Below are positions 62,451 through 64,000 of a stretch of DNA of 64,000 bases, one piece after another. Within the stretch, counting starts at the first letter, position 1, and every line of letters begins with the position of its first letter. Position numbers and translations under genes: made by a program. The DNA comes from Osmia lignaria lignaria (Eukaryota; Arthropoda; Insecta; Hymenoptera; Megachilidae), in contig NW_027478161.1 in assembly GCF_051020975.1 (NCBI RefSeq), positions 23,720,001-23,784,000 on the forward strand, read 5' to 3'. The notes under the pieces were generated by a model. The model searched no databases and was not told the origin of the DNA. It worked only from the letters and a program-made list of their open reading frames with translations.

Positions 62451-64000
62451 AAAAAAGGTCTCTTAACATTTTGCAATAGCTCGCTTCGTTTCCGAGATAT
62501 TTGCAGATACATCTCAAGGGAAGGGGCCTGACGGACATATTTCGAGATATTTCTTCTTCTTGTTGTTCTTCTTCTGCACAGCTAAGCTGGAAGTGGCATT
62601 TGCAGCTCGCAATAGTGCAGAGTTATCTCAAAGAAAGGGGCCACGGTGTTTCTGTATCTCTATTATGTTGGTGCGGCTTCGGAACTTTTGAATATCTTGA
62701 TATATCTCGAGAACTACGCATCTGATCAAAAAATATCATAGAACATAAAAAGTAGGAAACTTAATTCTCTACAAAAAAGGTCTCTTAACATTTTGCATAG
62801 CTCGCTTCGTTTCCGAGATATTTGCAGATTTATCTCAAGGGAAGGGGCCTGACGGACATATTTCGAGATATTTCTTCTTCTTGTTGTTCTTCTTCTGCAC
62901 AGCTAAGCTGGAAGTGGCATTTGCATCTCGCACTAGTGCAGAGTTATCTCAAAGAAAGGGGCCACGGTGTTTCTGTATCTCTATTATGTTGGTGCAGCTT
63001 CGGTACTTTTAAATATCTTGATATATCTCGAGAACTACGCATCTGATCAAAAAATATCATGGAACATAAAAAGTAGAAAACTTATTTCTCTACAAAAAAG
63101 GTCTCTTAACATTTTGCCATAGCTCGCTTCGTTTCCGAGATATTTGCAGATTTATCTCAAGGGAAGGGGCCTGACGGACATATTTCGAGATATTTCTTCT
63201 TCTTGTTGTTCTTCTTCTGCACAGCTAAGCTGGAAGTGGCATTTGCAGCTCGCAATAGTGCAGAGTTATCTCAAAGAAAGGGGCCACGGTGTTTCTGTAT
63301 CTCTATTATGTTGGTGCGGCTTCGGAACTTTTAAATATCTTGATATATCTCGAGAACTACGCATCTGATCAAAAAATATCGTAGAACATAAAAAGTAGGA
63401 AACTTAATTCTCTACAAATAAAGTCTCATAACATTTTGCCATAGCTCGCTTCGTTTCCGAGATATTTGCAGATTTATCTCAAGGGAAGGGGCCTGACGGA
63501 CATATTTCGAGATATTTCTTCTTCTTGTTGTTCTTCTTCTGCACAGCTAAGCTGGAAGTGGCATTTGCGGCTCGCACTAGTGCAGGGTTATCTCAAAGAA
63601 AGGGGCCACGGTGTTTCTGTATCTCTATTATGTTGGTGCAGCTTCGGAACTTTTAAATATCTTGATATATCTCGAGAACTACGCATCTGATCAAAAAATA
63701 TCATAGAACATAAATTGTAGGAAACATAATTCTCTACAAAAAACGTCTCTTAACATTTTGCCATAGCTCGCTTCGTTTCCGAGATATTTGCAGATTCAGC
63801 TCAAAGTAACGGGCCTGACGGACATATTTCGAGATATTTCTTCTTCTTGTTGTTCTTCTTCTGCACAGCTAAGCTGGAAGTGGCATTTGCAGCTCGCAAT
63901 AGTGCAGAGTTTTCTCAAAGAAAGGGGCCACGGTGATTCTGTATCTCTATTATGTTGGTGCGGCTTCGGAACTTTTAAATATCTTGATATATCTCGAGAA
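62451..64000 (+). repeat. Right-hand segment related to 49.9-50.8 kb
   Basis: The units at 62501 and 62822 match 49971 and 50292 (offset 12,530). The unit at 63466, with its linker and GTGCAGGGTTATC, matches 50614 (offset 12,852). The unit at 63144-63465 is an extra 322 bp unit between them, preceded by the CATGGAACAT/AGTAGAAAAC linker otherwise found before 45142. Confidence 0.72.
63788..64000 (+). repeat. Partial satellite unit at right edge
   Basis: First 213 bp of a unit with a Q-type head (GATTCAGCTCAAAGTAACGG). It has private changes: TTTTCTC instead of TTATCTC near 63910 and GGTGATTCTG near 63940. The second change also marks the units at 46108 and 51258. The array is cut by the window end, not by a boundary. 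Confidence 0.95.

Larger units (their letters stand above)
1..64000 (+). repeat. Satellite DNA array, 322 bp monomer, ~199 head-to-tail units
   Basis: The same 322 bp unit repeats in one orientation from edge to edge. Unit starts (TTGCAG) fall at 87+322k up to 26169 with no phase change (82 starts). After that, small indels shift the phase by a net -55 bp, giving the 198th start at 63466 and a 199th at 63788. Comparing the first two units by hand gives 17 differences in 322 bp (about 95% identity); units related by HOR position are far closer. There is no inversion, no unique insertion and no transposable element in the window. This is the organisation of a eukaryotic satellite, probably centromeric or pericentromeric; location and host are inference. 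No gene lies anywhere in the 64 kb. Confidence 0.97.

Noticed and set aside
1..64000. CRISPR array
   Set aside because: The repeat is continuous with no spacers between short repeats, the 322 bp unit is far too long, and there are no cas genes.
1..64000. Tandem-repeat protein gene (one long coding repeat)
   Set aside because: 322 mod 3 is 1, so the frame changes at each unit and stops occur in the linker in all units.
1..64000. Transposable element insertion or retroelement fragment
   Set aside because: Unit phase is kept throughout with shifts of at most 3 bp. There is no insertion, target-site duplication or terminal repeat.

Overview
The whole 64 kb window is one uninterrupted, head-to-tail satellite DNA array with a 322 bp monomer. 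I count 198 complete units, phased from the TTGCAG at 87, plus an 86 bp partial unit at the left edge and a 213 bp partial unit at the right edge. I found no protein-coding gene, RNA gene, transposon insertion, CRISPR array or unique-sequence island. The array reaches both edges, so its true length is unknown.

A multi-kilobase array of ~322 bp units with multimeric higher-order repeats (HORs) is typical of eukaryotic centromeric or pericentromeric (or other heterochromatic) satellite DNA, probably from a long-read assembly. The species cannot be named from the sequence. CpG is not depleted (about 14 CpG per unit), which argues against heavy long-term germline methylation, but that is weak taxonomic evidence.

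Layout: (1) 1-26.4 kb: 82 units with exactly 322 bp spacing and no net length change. It contains a ~3.8 kb block repeated 14,812 bp away, a 9-unit repeat and, at 23.2-25.8 kb, a 4-unit (1,288 bp) tandem duplication. (2) 26.4-32.6 kb: length-variant units appear; the segment is a patchwork sharing pieces with 24.8-27.0, 11.4 and 47.1 kb. (3) 32.6-44.7 kb: a regular 6-unit HOR of 1,929 bp, six full copies plus a partial seventh. Private variants recurring every 3,858 bp show that its latest expansion copied a 12-unit block. (4) 44.7-53.1 kb: mixed units with block copies at offsets 5,150 and 6,438 bp. (5) 53.1-62.45 kb: two copies of a 15/14-unit HOR (4,818 and 4,496 bp). (6) 62.45-64 kb: a segment continuing a copy of 49.1-50.8 kb.

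Each monomer has an internal architecture: a degenerate direct repeat suggesting an ancestral half-unit, a TTC-rich pyrimidine tract, four copies of an octamer (two CGAGATAT, two inverted ATATCTCG) with 50 and 10 bp spacings, and an AT-rich linker with A-tracts. A 74-codon open frame recurs in about 170 of 198 units. I judge it non-coding: it starts only with TTG, the period is not divisible by three, and fixed nonsense and frameshift variants have spread as well as open ones. All comparisons were made by eye from the sequence; no alignment was run.
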